NCBI GenBank assembly: GCA_002304995.1
Contig: DBPV01000019.1
Location: 59,879-71,685, forward strand
Direction: 5' to 3'
Origin: Syntrophaceae bacterium UBA1411
GTDB lineage: Bacteria > Desulfobacterota > Syntrophia > Syntrophales > Smithellaceae
DNA: 11,807 nt
Numbering within the stretch: the first letter of the stretch is position 1; each line of letters opens with the position of its first letter. The translations under genes were made by a program, and so were the position numbers. Of this stretch, positions 1 through 6,410 are shown one piece after another. The notes under the pieces are model-generated. The model had not been told where the DNA came from, searched no databases, and saw only the letters and a list, made by a program, of their open reading frames with translations.

Positions 1-2
1 GG

Positions 3-71
3 GGGTTTGTGGTACTATTCCCGACCGATCGGCAAACTTCCGGAGACAATCCGGTCGAACATATCTCATAA
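3..71 (+). CDS. Possible 3' end of an upstream gene (partial)
   Basis: The third reading frame is open from the window edge to a TAA at 69-71, giving about 22 residues that end in PVEHIS. The stop lies directly before the AAGGAGG ribosome binding site of the SDR gene, ten bases ahead of its ATG, which is the spacing expected of two genes in one operon. The fragment is too short to recognise, and the other two frames are also open over most of this stretch, so this is only a possibility. If it is not coding, bases 1-81 are the SDR leader. Confidence 0.25.
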   Translation, partial: GFVVLFPTDRQTSGDNPVEHIS

Positions 72-81
72 GGAGGACACT

Positions 82-870
82 ATGAAACTGACAGACATGT
101 TTTCCCTTCAGGGGAAAGTCGCGCTGGTCACGGGCGGAGGCCGGGGCATCGGCAAGTTCATCGCGACGGGCCTCGCGGAGGCGGGCGCGAATATTATTCT
201 GACGTCCCGCAAGATCAAGAATCTCGAAGCCACGGCCGCCGAGCTTGCCGCGACCTACAAGGTGAAAACGGCGGCGATCCCCTGCGACATGGCCAAGGAA
301 GACACGGTGGACGCCATGCTCAGGGAAGCCGTCGAGAAGTTCGGCCGCATCGACATTCTGGTAAACAACGCCGGAGCGACCTGGGGCGCGCCCACGCTGG
401 AATTTCCGCTGGAAAAGTGGGATCAGCTCTTCAACGTCAACGTCCGCGGCGTCTGGGTGCTGACCCAGAAGGTCGCCCGCCTCATGAAGGAACAGGGCGG
501 CGGCAACATCATTAATATTTCGTCCGTCATGGCGTTTCGCGGCTCCCTGGAAGAGGCCCATCCGGCCGTGCCCTACAATTCCACGAAAGCGGCGATCAAC
601 CTGCTGACCATGAACCTCGCCGTCAAGCTGGCGCCTTACAATATCCGCGTCAACGCCATTGCGCCGGGCTTTTTCCACACGGACATGATGGCCTACATCG
701 ACAAACCGGAATTTCAGGCCATTCGCCAGGCCATCGTCAACGAGATTCCGCTTCGGCGCGTCGGTGAAATCGACGACATGAAAGGCGCAGCTGTTTTTCT
801 GGCTTCGCCCGCCTCGCAGTTCATCACCGGCCATGTGATGGTGGTGGACGGCGGACAAATCGCCAAGTAA
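82..870 (+). CDS. SDR-family NAD(P)-dependent oxidoreductase
   Basis: A 262-residue classical short-chain dehydrogenase/reductase, the usual length for the family. It has the Rossmann cofactor motif TGGGRGIG (residues 17-24), NNAG (95-98), the INISS strand carrying the catalytic serine (147-148) and the YNSTK active site (Tyr165, Lys169). The spacing between serine and tyrosine is a few residues longer than usual because of a short insert (SLEEAHPA). The C-terminus has the normal FLASPASQFITGHVMVVDGG pattern. The ATG at 82 was chosen over an in-frame TTG at 7 because AAGGAGG lies seven bases upstream of it. The enzyme should be cytoplasmic and oxidise an alcohol or reduce a ketone or acyl group. 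It resembles gluconate 5-dehydrogenase-like and 3-oxoacyl-ACP reductase-like members, but the substrate cannot be assigned. No link to the catabolic cluster at the other end of the window is visible. Confidence 0.93.
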   Translation: MKLTDMFSLQGKVALVTGGGRGIGKFIATGLAEAGANIILTSRKIKNLEATAAELAATYKVKTAAIPCDMAKEDTVDAMLREAVEKFGRIDILVNNAGATWGAPTLEFPLEKWDQLFNVNVRGVWVLTQKVARLMKEQGGGNIINISSVMAFRGSLEEAHPAVPYNSTKAAINLLTMNLAVKLAPYNIRVNAIAPGFFHTDMMAYIDKPEFQAIRQAIVNEIPLRRVGEIDDMKGAAVFLASPASQFITGHVMVVDGGQIAK

Positions 871-891
871 TCCCTTTGCTTTCACCCGTAA

Positions 892-929
892 AAAAGCCCC
901 GGACGCCGGAAAAACCGTCCGGGGCTTTT
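892..929. terminator. Bidirectional intrinsic terminator
   Basis: A perfect 14-bp stem (arms 892-905 and 916-929, AAAAGCCCCGGACG and its complement) encloses a ten-base loop. It is flanked by T residues on the plus strand and by a six-base A run (890-895) that becomes a U run on the minus strand. It sits 21 bases after the SDR stop and 29 bases beyond the lemA stop, so it can end transcription from both converging units. Confidence 0.93.
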
Positions 930-958
930 GCTTTTCAGCAGAAGCCGATGGAATGCGT

Positions 959-1531
959 CTAGAATTTCACCTGGGGAGCCGCTTTGGCTTCCTTGGGCGC
1001 CTCGAAGAAAGCCGCTTCCCTGAAACCGAACATTCCGGCGATAAAATTGGCGGGGAAGGTTCGAATGGCCTGGTTGTAAATTTTCACCGCGTCGTTGTAC
1101 CTCATCCTTTCCACGGCGATCCGGTTTTCCGTTCCGGCCAGTTCATCCTGCAGCTTCATGAAGTTCTGATTCGATTTCAAATCCGGATACCGCTCGACGA
1201 CCACCATCAGGCGGCTTAAAGCGCTCGTCAATTCATTGTTGGCCGCGATCTTGTCGGGCACCGACCCGGCGCCGCCGACCTTGGAGCGGGCGTTGGTCAC
1301 TTCCACCAGAACGTCCTTTTCCTGCTTGGCGTAGCCCTTCACCGTTTCCACCAAGTTGGGAATCAGGTCATAACGCCGCTGCAGCTGATTTTCCACCTGC
1401 GACCAGGCCGCCTTGATGGCGACATCCATTTTGACGAAGCGGTTGTAGTTGCCCGCGAAAAACGAGTACAGTGCAATCACCACAATGGCGATGACGGCCA
1501 CTCCGATAATCACTTTCTTCCCTGTTGACAT
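959..1531 (-). CDS. lemA: LemA family protein
   Basis: A 190-residue protein of typical LemA length. A short positive N-terminus leads into one hydrophobic segment (about residues 6-26), then the LemA signature: YNRFV, a helix with WSQVENQLQRRYDLIPNLV (about 43-61), VKGYAKQE, the NARSKV region, and late in the chain YNDAVKIYNQAIRTFPANFIA. The membrane segment anchors a helical domain outside the cytoplasm. The molecular role of LemA is not established in most bacteria. The ATG at 1531 is preceded by an AGGAG ribosome binding site. It is the last gene of the operon with the nucleotidyltransferase-like gene (25-nt gap) and the TPM-domain gene, and it ends at the bidirectional terminator. LemA and TPM/YgcG proteins are often encoded together, which supports both calls. 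Confidence 0.95.
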   Translation of the reverse strand: MSTGKKVIIGVAVIAIVVIALYSFFAGNYNRFVKMDVAIKAAWSQVENQLQRRYDLIPNLVETVKGYAKQEKDVLVEVTNARSKVGGAGSVPDKIAANNELTSALSRLMVVVERYPDLKSNQNFMKLQDELAGTENRIAVERMRYNDAVKIYNQAIRTFPANFIAGMFGFREAAFFEAPKEAKAAPQVKF

Positions 1532-1556
1532 ATGCTCTCCTCCCTTTGCTTAGCGA

Positions 1557-2282
1557 TCATAAGCGATCAATAATATGACAGGCCTTTTCGACTTCCTGCA
1601 GATACTTTTTAAACGCGGCGATCACCTCTTTGCCGGAAAGAGGATCCTTGCCCTGTTTGATGTCGAAGCACAACATCAATACGGCCGCGTCCATTGTAAA
1701 GACCCGGGCCGCTTCCCGGACGGTCTCATATTTGTCGCGGGGAACATCGGCGCCCTTTAAATACAGCATGGCGTTCAAGAGGGAAACGATTGCCGTCAGC
1801 GACCGGCCGATGAGCTCCCGCACCCGGCGCGCCGACCCTTCCGATTCCAGATAGCCTTCGCGAAGCAGAAGAATTTTCGCTTTCAGTTCGCGTTCAATCT
1901 GCAGGCGCAGATCTTCCGGCTTGAAGGTCAGCGGCCCCAGCACGTCTTCTCCGTAAATCAAAACCGAATTTTTTTGCATGTTGAGAAATTCAACCGGGTA
2001 GGCGTCGAGCGAGGAGGCGATAAACGCTTTGGTCATCACCAGCGGCACGGCCACGCTGCGCTTCCGCCAGGCCTTCACCAGCGCAAACGCGTCTTCCAGG
2101 CGGCCGATGCCGTCAGGCGTCAGCACCACCAGCAGGTTGATGTCCGATTTTCCCTTCACGTAGGCGCCGCCCGCCGCGCTGCCGTAAAGCACAAGCGAAA
2201 GCAGATCCCTTCCGAAAACGCGCAGGTAGTCCTGCGTCACGTCGACGAAAATGTCCTCGGGATGATCCGGTATTTTTGCCAT
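1557..2282 (-). CDS. Nucleotidyltransferase-fold protein (MNT/Pol-beta type), metal motif altered
   Basis: A 241-residue protein. Near the N-terminus it carries the hallmark of the polymerase-beta-like nucleotidyltransferase fold, LYGSAAGGAYVKGKSDINLL, with the GS pair at residues 34-35 and the acidic motif at 47-49. The usual motif is D-x-D/E; here it is Asp47-Ile-Asn49, so one metal ligand appears replaced. The rest is mostly helical with no recognised motif; the C-terminal half (about 135-241) could be a helical partner domain. The ATG at 2282 was chosen because AAAGGTGAAG lies seven or eight bases upstream; an in-frame GTG three codons earlier (2291) overlaps that ribosome binding site. 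It sits 21 bases after the TPM gene and 25 bases before lemA, so it is almost certainly co-transcribed with both. The fold call is secure; the function (active transferase, regulator or nucleotide sensor) is unknown. Confidence 0.8.
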   Translation of the reverse strand: MAKIPDHPEDIFVDVTQDYLRVFGRDLLSLVLYGSAAGGAYVKGKSDINLLVVLTPDGIGRLEDAFALVKAWRKRSVAVPLVMTKAFIASSLDAYPVEFLNMQKNSVLIYGEDVLGPLTFKPEDLRLQIERELKAKILLLREGYLESEGSARRVRELIGRSLTAIVSLLNAMLYLKGADVPRDKYETVREAARVFTMDAAVLMLCFDIKQGKDPLSGKEVIAAFKKYLQEVEKACHIIDRL

Positions 2283-2303
2283 GTTCTTCACCTTTGTCTG
2301 TTG

Positions 2304-3098
2304 TTAAAAATCCCGGCCCGCCCCGCCGCCGCCGCTCATGCCGCCGCCGAAGCCTCCGAAGCCGCCGCCGAAACCCCCTCCGCCACCGCCCCGGCCGCTG
2401 CCGGAAACCAGCAGCAGCAAAATCCACGGCAGGATCTGCCGGCCCTGGCGCGTGCCCAGCAAAACGGCCGCGGCAATCAGAAAAAGGATCAGGCCGGCCA
2501 GGTTGAAACCGGTATTTTTCGGCTGGGATTTCGGCCGGTAGGGGGGATAGCTTTCGCTTAGCGTCACTCCCGCCGCATTGGCCAGATAAACGCCGCAGGC
2601 AAACACCGCGTTGGCAAGCCCCTTGCCCGTGTCGCCGGCCTTCAGATGCGGGATGACAAAGCGGTCGAGGATTTCTCCCACGATGCCGTCCGTCAAAACG
2701 CCTTCCACGCCGTAGCCTGTCTCTATGCGGATTTTTCTTTCCTTGACGGCGAGAAATATCAGAACGCCCTTATCTTCGCCTTTTTTCCCGATGCCCCAGG
2801 CCTGATACAGACCATTGACGTATTGGGTGATTTCTTCGCCCGGCCCCAGCTCCGGCACGGTGACCACAACGACGGCCGCACCCGTTTTTTCCAGAATTTC
2901 CCGGCTGAGCCCCTCCATCTTGGCGGCGTTGGCCGGATCGATTACATGGGCAAAATCATTGACGGCCGTTCCCTGCGAAGGCGGATACTTGTCCGCCGCG
3001 CGGGCCGGCCCGCCGGCCAGCGCCAGCACGAGAGCCACCCATCCCAGAAGGATGACCGGCCAGGCCAGGCTGAATAACTGAGTGCGTTTCTTTTCCAC
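2304..3098 (-). CDS. TPM-domain (YgcG-like) exported, membrane-anchored protein with Gly-rich tail
   Basis: A 264-residue protein. It begins with a clear signal peptide: MEKKR, a hydrophobic core (about 8-28), and a likely cut after GPARA at residue 34. The TPM domain follows (about 45-170), with VNDFAHVIDP, AAVVVVTVPELG, WGIGKKGEDKGVLIFLAVKERKIRIETGYG, and LTDGIVGEILDRFVIPHLKAGD. A hydrophobic stretch at about 197-232 anchors it, and the last 32 residues are almost all glycine with Phe, ending in GRDF; such tails are typical of this family. The start was placed at GTG 3098 because AAAAGGA lies just upstream and because this gives a well-formed signal peptide; an in-frame TTG at 3119 has no ribosome binding site. 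The domain should lie on the outer face of the inner membrane. Its biochemical role is not settled; links to membrane-protein repair (TLP18.3/Psb32 relatives) are known only for some members. First gene of the operon with the NTase-like and lemA genes. Confidence 0.9.
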   Translation of the reverse strand: MEKKRTQLFSLAWPVILLGWVALVLALAGGPARAADKYPPSQGTAVNDFAHVIDPANAAKMEGLSREILEKTGAAVVVVTVPELGPGEEITQYVNGLYQAWGIGKKGEDKGVLIFLAVKERKIRIETGYGVEGVLTDGIVGEILDRFVIPHLKAGDTGKGLANAVFACGVYLANAAGVTLSESYPPYRPKSQPKNTGFNLAGLILFLIAAAVLLGTRQGRQILPWILLLLVSGSGRGGGGGGFGGGFGGFGGGMSGGGGAGRDF

Positions 3099-3163
3099 AA
3101 GATCCTTTTGTGCGGGCAAGTGAGCAAACGCCCACGCCGACGCTTTTGTTTCATGGAGGCGTG

Positions 3164-3192
3164 ACTATCGCGTAAAGTGCATTTCCTGTCAA
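3164..3192 (-). promoter_or_regulatory. Sigma-70-type promoter of the TPM-NTase-lemA operon
   Basis: On the minus strand a perfect -35 TTGACA (3192-3187) is followed by a 17-base spacer and GATAGT (3169-3164, four of six matches to the -10 consensus). Directly upstream of the -35 (about 3198-3210) is a block of As and Ts, AAAAATATTTTT, in the position of an UP element. Transcription would begin near 3157, about 60 bases before the GTG at 3098. Confidence 0.7.
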
Positions 3193-3291
3193 GATTGAAA
3201 AAATATTTTTCGGCGAGATTGATCTTGCGCTTGCCGCTCTTCGCAACTAAGAGTAAATACGGACCGACACTGAAAGCAAATCCGGAGATGT

Positions 3292-4842
3292 ATGACGGCT
3301 AAAATTGTTTTGATCCATCCGCCCGTCGTCAAGCCTTCCGAACCGCCGGCGGGCATTGCGTGCCTGTGCGCCTGTCTTGCCGTGCACGGCGTGGCTCACG
3401 AGGTGATCGATGCCAACCTCGAAGGTCTGCGCGACCTGCTTGGGCGGACCGCCCGCAGCGGCGCCGCCGCGGACCGCTGGACCGCCCGCGCCTGCAAAAA
3501 CCTGGAAGACAATCTTGCCGCCCTTTCCGGTCCTGCCCTGTACGGGCACCGCGATCGCTACAGCCGCGCCGTGCTGGACATCAACCGCGTGCTGACGCAG
3601 GCCGGCCGGCGCCGCGGCGTCCGCTTGTCGCTGTCGGACTACGCGGATGACGAAAGATCACCCGTGAAAACCGACGATCTCATCGCCGCCGCTTTGCACC
3701 CCGAAGACAATCCCTTTTATCCTTACTTCGCCGCGCGTCTGACGCAGGCTTTAAACGACTCTCCGGATTACCTCGGCTTTTCGCTCAATTACCTGAGCCA
3801 GGCGCTTTGCACGATGGCCATGATCGGATTTGTCAAAAAGAGCCATCCCCGCCAGAAAATTCTGCTGGGCGGGTCGCTTGCCACCTCCTGGGCGCACATC
3901 ACCGGACGAACGGATTATTTTTCCGGATGGGTGGACGAAATCGTGGCCGGCGCCGGCGAGGAAAGACTGCTGCGTCTTTTAGGCGTCAAACCTGAACGCC
4001 CTTATGGTTTTGCCGATTATCGCCTCTTTGCGGTCAACCGTTATCTTTCGCCCTCCTTCGTCTTGCCCTGCAGCGCGGCGCGCGGCTGCTGGTGGCGCAA
4101 GTGCGCCTTCTGTCCGGAAACGGCCGAAGCCAATCCCTATGAGCCCCGGCCCGTTTACCGGGTAGCGGAGGAATTGTCCGAGCAGGCCGCGCTCACCGAC
4201 GCCGGACTGATTCATCTCCTGGACAGCTCCGTTTCGCCTGCGCTCTTTTCCGCGCTTGCCGCAAAGCCGCCGGGCGTTCCCTGGTACGGCTTTGCCCGCG
4301 TAACGCCGCAGCTCGCCGATGATGATTTCTGCCGGGCGCTCAAGGCCGCAGGATGCGTCATGCTCAAGCTGGGCATCGAATCCGGCGATCCGCAGGTTCT
4401 GGAGGCCCTCCACAAAGGCGTGGACCCGGCAATGGCTTCGGCCGCCCTGCAGAGCCTGCACCGGGCCGGCATCGCCACCTACTGTTATTTCCTGTTCGGC
4501 ACGCCGCCGGAAACGCAGGCCGGCGCGGAAAAAACGCTCGATTTTGTCGCGCGCCACGCCGATTGCATCGACTACCTGAATCTGGCGGTCTTCAACCTGC
4601 CCGCCGCCAGCCCCGAAGCCCGCAGTCTCGCCGTCCGGGATTTTTACGCAGGCGATTTGTCCCTGTACAAGGATTTCGTTCATCCCGCGGGCTGGGACAG
4701 GTCCCGGGTCCGTCTGTTTCTCGCCAAAACGTTTAAAAAAAATTCCGCCGTCGCGCCGATTGTGGCGCGCACGCCGGAATTTTTCACATCCAACCATGCG
4801 CCGTTTTTCGTCCTGCGGCAAAGCAAAGATCATTCAGCCTGA
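3292..4842 (+). CDS. B12-binding-type radical SAM protein with CX4CX2C motif
   Basis: A 516-residue protein. The N-terminus (IVLIHPPVVKPSEPPAGIA, then CACLAVHGVAHEVIDAN) and a second block ending KILLGGSLATSW (about residue 190) match the Rossmann-like cobalamin-binding region found in many radical SAM enzymes. The radical SAM domain begins with CSAARGCWWRKCAFC: Cys266, Cys271 and Cys274 are the likely 4Fe-4S ligands, a CX4CX2C spacing instead of the usual CX3CX2C. Later barrel strands show MLKLGIESGDPQVLEALHKG (about 356-375) and YCYFLFGTPPET. The C-terminus has FTSNHAPFF. The ATG at 3292 has GGAG five bases upstream. It should be an anaerobic cytoplasmic radical enzyme, perhaps a methyltransferase or a peptide or cofactor modifier; no precursor peptide or pathway partner is next to it, so the substrate is unknown. 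It stands alone on the plus strand and converges with the dehydratase gene. Confidence 0.87.
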   Translation: MTAKIVLIHPPVVKPSEPPAGIACLCACLAVHGVAHEVIDANLEGLRDLLGRTARSGAAADRWTARACKNLEDNLAALSGPALYGHRDRYSRAVLDINRVLTQAGRRRGVRLSLSDYADDERSPVKTDDLIAAALHPEDNPFYPYFAARLTQALNDSPDYLGFSLNYLSQALCTMAMIGFVKKSHPRQKILLGGSLATSWAHITGRTDYFSGWVDEIVAGAGEERLLRLLGVKPERPYGFADYRLFAVNRYLSPSFVLPCSAARGCWWRKCAFCPETAEANPYEPRPVYRVAEELSEQAALTDAGLIHLLDSSVSPALFSALAAKPPGVPWYGFARVTPQLADDDFCRALKAAGCVMLKLGIESGDPQVLEALHKGVDPAMASAALQSLHRAGIATYCYFLFGTPPETQAGAEKTLDFVARHADCIDYLNLAVFNLPAASPEARSLAVRDFYAGDLSLYKDFVHPAGWDRSRVRLFLAKTFKKNSAVAPIVARTPEFFTSNHAPFFVLRQSKDHSA

Positions 4843-4861
4843 AACGGCGGCCGGTTTTTTT
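4842..4861 (+). terminator. Possible weak intrinsic terminator after the radical SAM gene
   Basis: Immediately after the TGA, AAACGG and CCGGTTT can pair (six pairs, one bulged G, three-base loop) and run into seven Ts at 4855-4861. The bulge and short stem make it weak. A second possible pairing, GCGGCCG at 4847-4853 with CGGCCGC at 4871-4877, overlaps the end of the converging dehydratase gene. Confidence 0.35.
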
Positions 4862-4876
4862 GGCGCCTTGCGGCCG

Positions 4877-6319
4877 CTAATCGATGTTGACGATTTTCTT
4901 CGCCCAGCGTTTCTTCTGTTCGAGATTGCCCAGCCGGCCGTACATCACCTTTTGCGATTGCGGCGATCCGGCGCCGTGCATGGACTCGGCCAGCGCCGTG
5001 CCGCCGCTCATGTTTTCCACGAGCCGCAGGATTTTCATCCGGTCCTCGGTTTTGACCCCCCCGGCCCCCGCCAGAAATTTCCTGACGTAATCGCCGACAT
5101 CGCTGTTTTCGAGATCATGGGCGAACGGCATCGTGGCGATAATGCCGCCGGCGATATCGTGCGCGAGACGGGAAATTTCATAAATGTGGCGTGTGACATT
5201 GTGCTTGGTCGTGTTCGCCAGCAGGGGATCCGGATAGTAGGCCCCGGAAGGCGTCTTGAATCCCATCGCCGAGCAGGCGACGGAGCCGCAGTAAATGGTT
5301 TCCGCCAGATGCATCATCTCCGCCAGTTTTTCCCTGATATGGCTGGCCGACGCCGTTCCCTGGTATTCTGCCGCCAGGGCCGTCGCGCCGATCAGAACAT
5401 CGGAGACGCCGCCTTTGCAGCCGCCGTAATTCTGGCGATGCAGGGTGGCGAACCGTTCGACAAACAGTCCGGTCATATCGTATTCGCCGCACAGGAAGAC
5501 ACGCTCCCAGGGAACAAAGATATTGTCAAAGACAATCATGGCCTCGCCGCCCACCACGCCGAAGCGGGGATTGCCGGCGTCCGGGCCTTCCTCCATTTTG
5601 CGCTCCTCGTTGGTCTGACGGCCGAAAATCAGCGTCACGCCCGGCGTGTTGAGGGGCAGCGCGCAGGCCACCGCATAGTCCCTGTCGGCCTCTTTCATCG
5701 CCTGCGTCGGCATGATCAGGATTTCATGCGAATTGACGCCGCCGGTCATGTGCACCTTCGCGCCGCGGATCACGATGCCGTCGGGCCGCCGTTCGACGAT
5801 GTGCGTAAACAGATCCGGATCGGCCTGCTGGGACGGCGAAAGCGAGCGGTCGCCTTTCGGATCGGTCATTCCGCCCACCACCATCACGTTGGATTCCTGA
5901 ACATGGAGCAGGTACTTTTTAAACCGCTCGAAGTAATCGGTGGAATGTTTCTGATCCGTGTCGTAGGCGGTCATATAGGTGGCGTTGAGCGCGTCAAAGC
6001 CGACGCAGCGCTGGAAGCACGATCCCGTTTCGTGGGCAATGAGACGCATCATCAGAATCTTCTTGATCAGATCGTCGACGCTCTGATGAATGTGGGTAAA
6101 CCGGTTGATCTTCTTTCCGCTGAGGTGCGAGACAGCCGTCATCAGGTCTTCGTTTTCCGGCCGCAGGGCCAGCTCATACGTGAGCGCCGCCGAATTGATG
6201 TGCGGCTGCATCGCCGGATGCCCGGTCACATCTTCCACGCGCTTTCCGTTGTAATAAACGACGCTTCGCAGATCCTTAAGGCTCTGCACATAATCCTCCC
6301 GTGTAACGATGCGCTTCAT
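4877..6319 (-). CDS. 4-hydroxybutyryl-CoA dehydratase / vinylacetyl-CoA isomerase-like enzyme
   Basis: A 480-residue member of the HpaB/AbfD flavoprotein family, close to the usual length. The [4Fe-4S] ligands known from the Clostridium enzyme (C99, C103, H292, C299) have exact counterparts: Cys101-FQR-Cys105 and His294-RQNYGG-Cys301, at a constant offset of two. The catalytic residues Thr190, Glu257, Tyr296 and Lys300 correspond to Thr192, Glu259, Tyr298 and Lys302; Glu445 in ESMHGAGSPQ is the likely match for the C-terminal catalytic glutamate. These iron ligands are absent from the aromatic-ring monooxygenases of the same superfamily, so the dehydratase branch is favoured. The family removes water from 4-hydroxybutyryl-CoA through a ketyl radical to give crotonyl-CoA and is oxygen-sensitive. 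The ATG at 6319 has AAGGAGGGGAG just upstream; a TTG five codons earlier would overlap it. It follows the response regulator by 91 bases on the same strand. The true acyl-CoA substrate is inferred, not shown. Confidence 0.88.
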   Translation of the reverse strand: MKRIVTREDYVQSLKDLRSVVYYNGKRVEDVTGHPAMQPHINSAALTYELALRPENEDLMTAVSHLSGKKINRFTHIHQSVDDLIKKILMMRLIAHETGSCFQRCVGFDALNATYMTAYDTDQKHSTDYFERFKKYLLHVQESNVMVVGGMTDPKGDRSLSPSQQADPDLFTHIVERRPDGIVIRGAKVHMTGGVNSHEILIMPTQAMKEADRDYAVACALPLNTPGVTLIFGRQTNEERKMEEGPDAGNPRFGVVGGEAMIVFDNIFVPWERVFLCGEYDMTGLFVERFATLHRQNYGGCKGGVSDVLIGATALAAEYQGTASASHIREKLAEMMHLAETIYCGSVACSAMGFKTPSGAYYPDPLLANTTKHNVTRHIYEISRLAHDIAGGIIATMPFAHDLENSDVGDYVRKFLAGAGGVKTEDRMKILRLVENMSGGTALAESMHGAGSPQSQKVMYGRLGNLEQKKRWAKKIVNID

Positions 6320-6363
6320 ACTCCCCTCCTTCAATTTTGAATATTCCTGCCGACCCCCGCGTT

Positions 6364-6381
6364 GTTCCCGATTCCGGGGAC
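6364..6381 (-). other. Hairpin in the leader between regulator and dehydratase genes
   Basis: GTTCCCG (6364-6370) and CGGGGAC (6375-6381) form a seven-pair stem, one of them a mismatch or G-U wobble depending on strand, around a four-base loop. It lies 45 bases upstream of the dehydratase ATG and has no following U run on the minus strand, so it is not a classical terminator. It could be an mRNA processing or stability element, or chance in GC-rich DNA. Confidence 0.3.
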
Positions 6382-6410
6382 GCCCGTTTGGCTTTTGCCT
6401 TCCGAACCGC

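Noticed and set aside
2306..2400. GC-rich repetitive sequence resembling a short repeat array or a proline-rich plus-strand peptide
   Set aside because: It is the coding sequence of the TPM protein's glycine-rich tail; the proline-rich plus-strand frame is its shadow.
3157..3171. Possible plus-strand sigma-54 site (GG-N10-GC) upstream of the radical SAM gene
   Set aside because: Apart from the GG and GC pairs it matches the consensus poorly, lies 120 bases from the gene and overlaps the better-supported minus-strand promoter.
3237..3253. Inverted repeat CTCTT / AAGAG before the radical SAM gene
   Set aside because: Only five pairs around a seven-base loop, expected by chance in a window of this size.
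3979..4833. A 284-codon minus-strand frame opposite the radical SAM gene
   Set aside because: Low-information Arg/Gly/Ala-rich translation, antisense to conserved radical SAM motifs.
4760..6340. A 526-codon open frame on the plus strand opposite the dehydratase gene
   Set aside because: The translation has no recognisable domain, is rich in His, Arg and Gly, and lies antisense to a well-conserved enzyme; long antisense frames are common in GC-rich genes.
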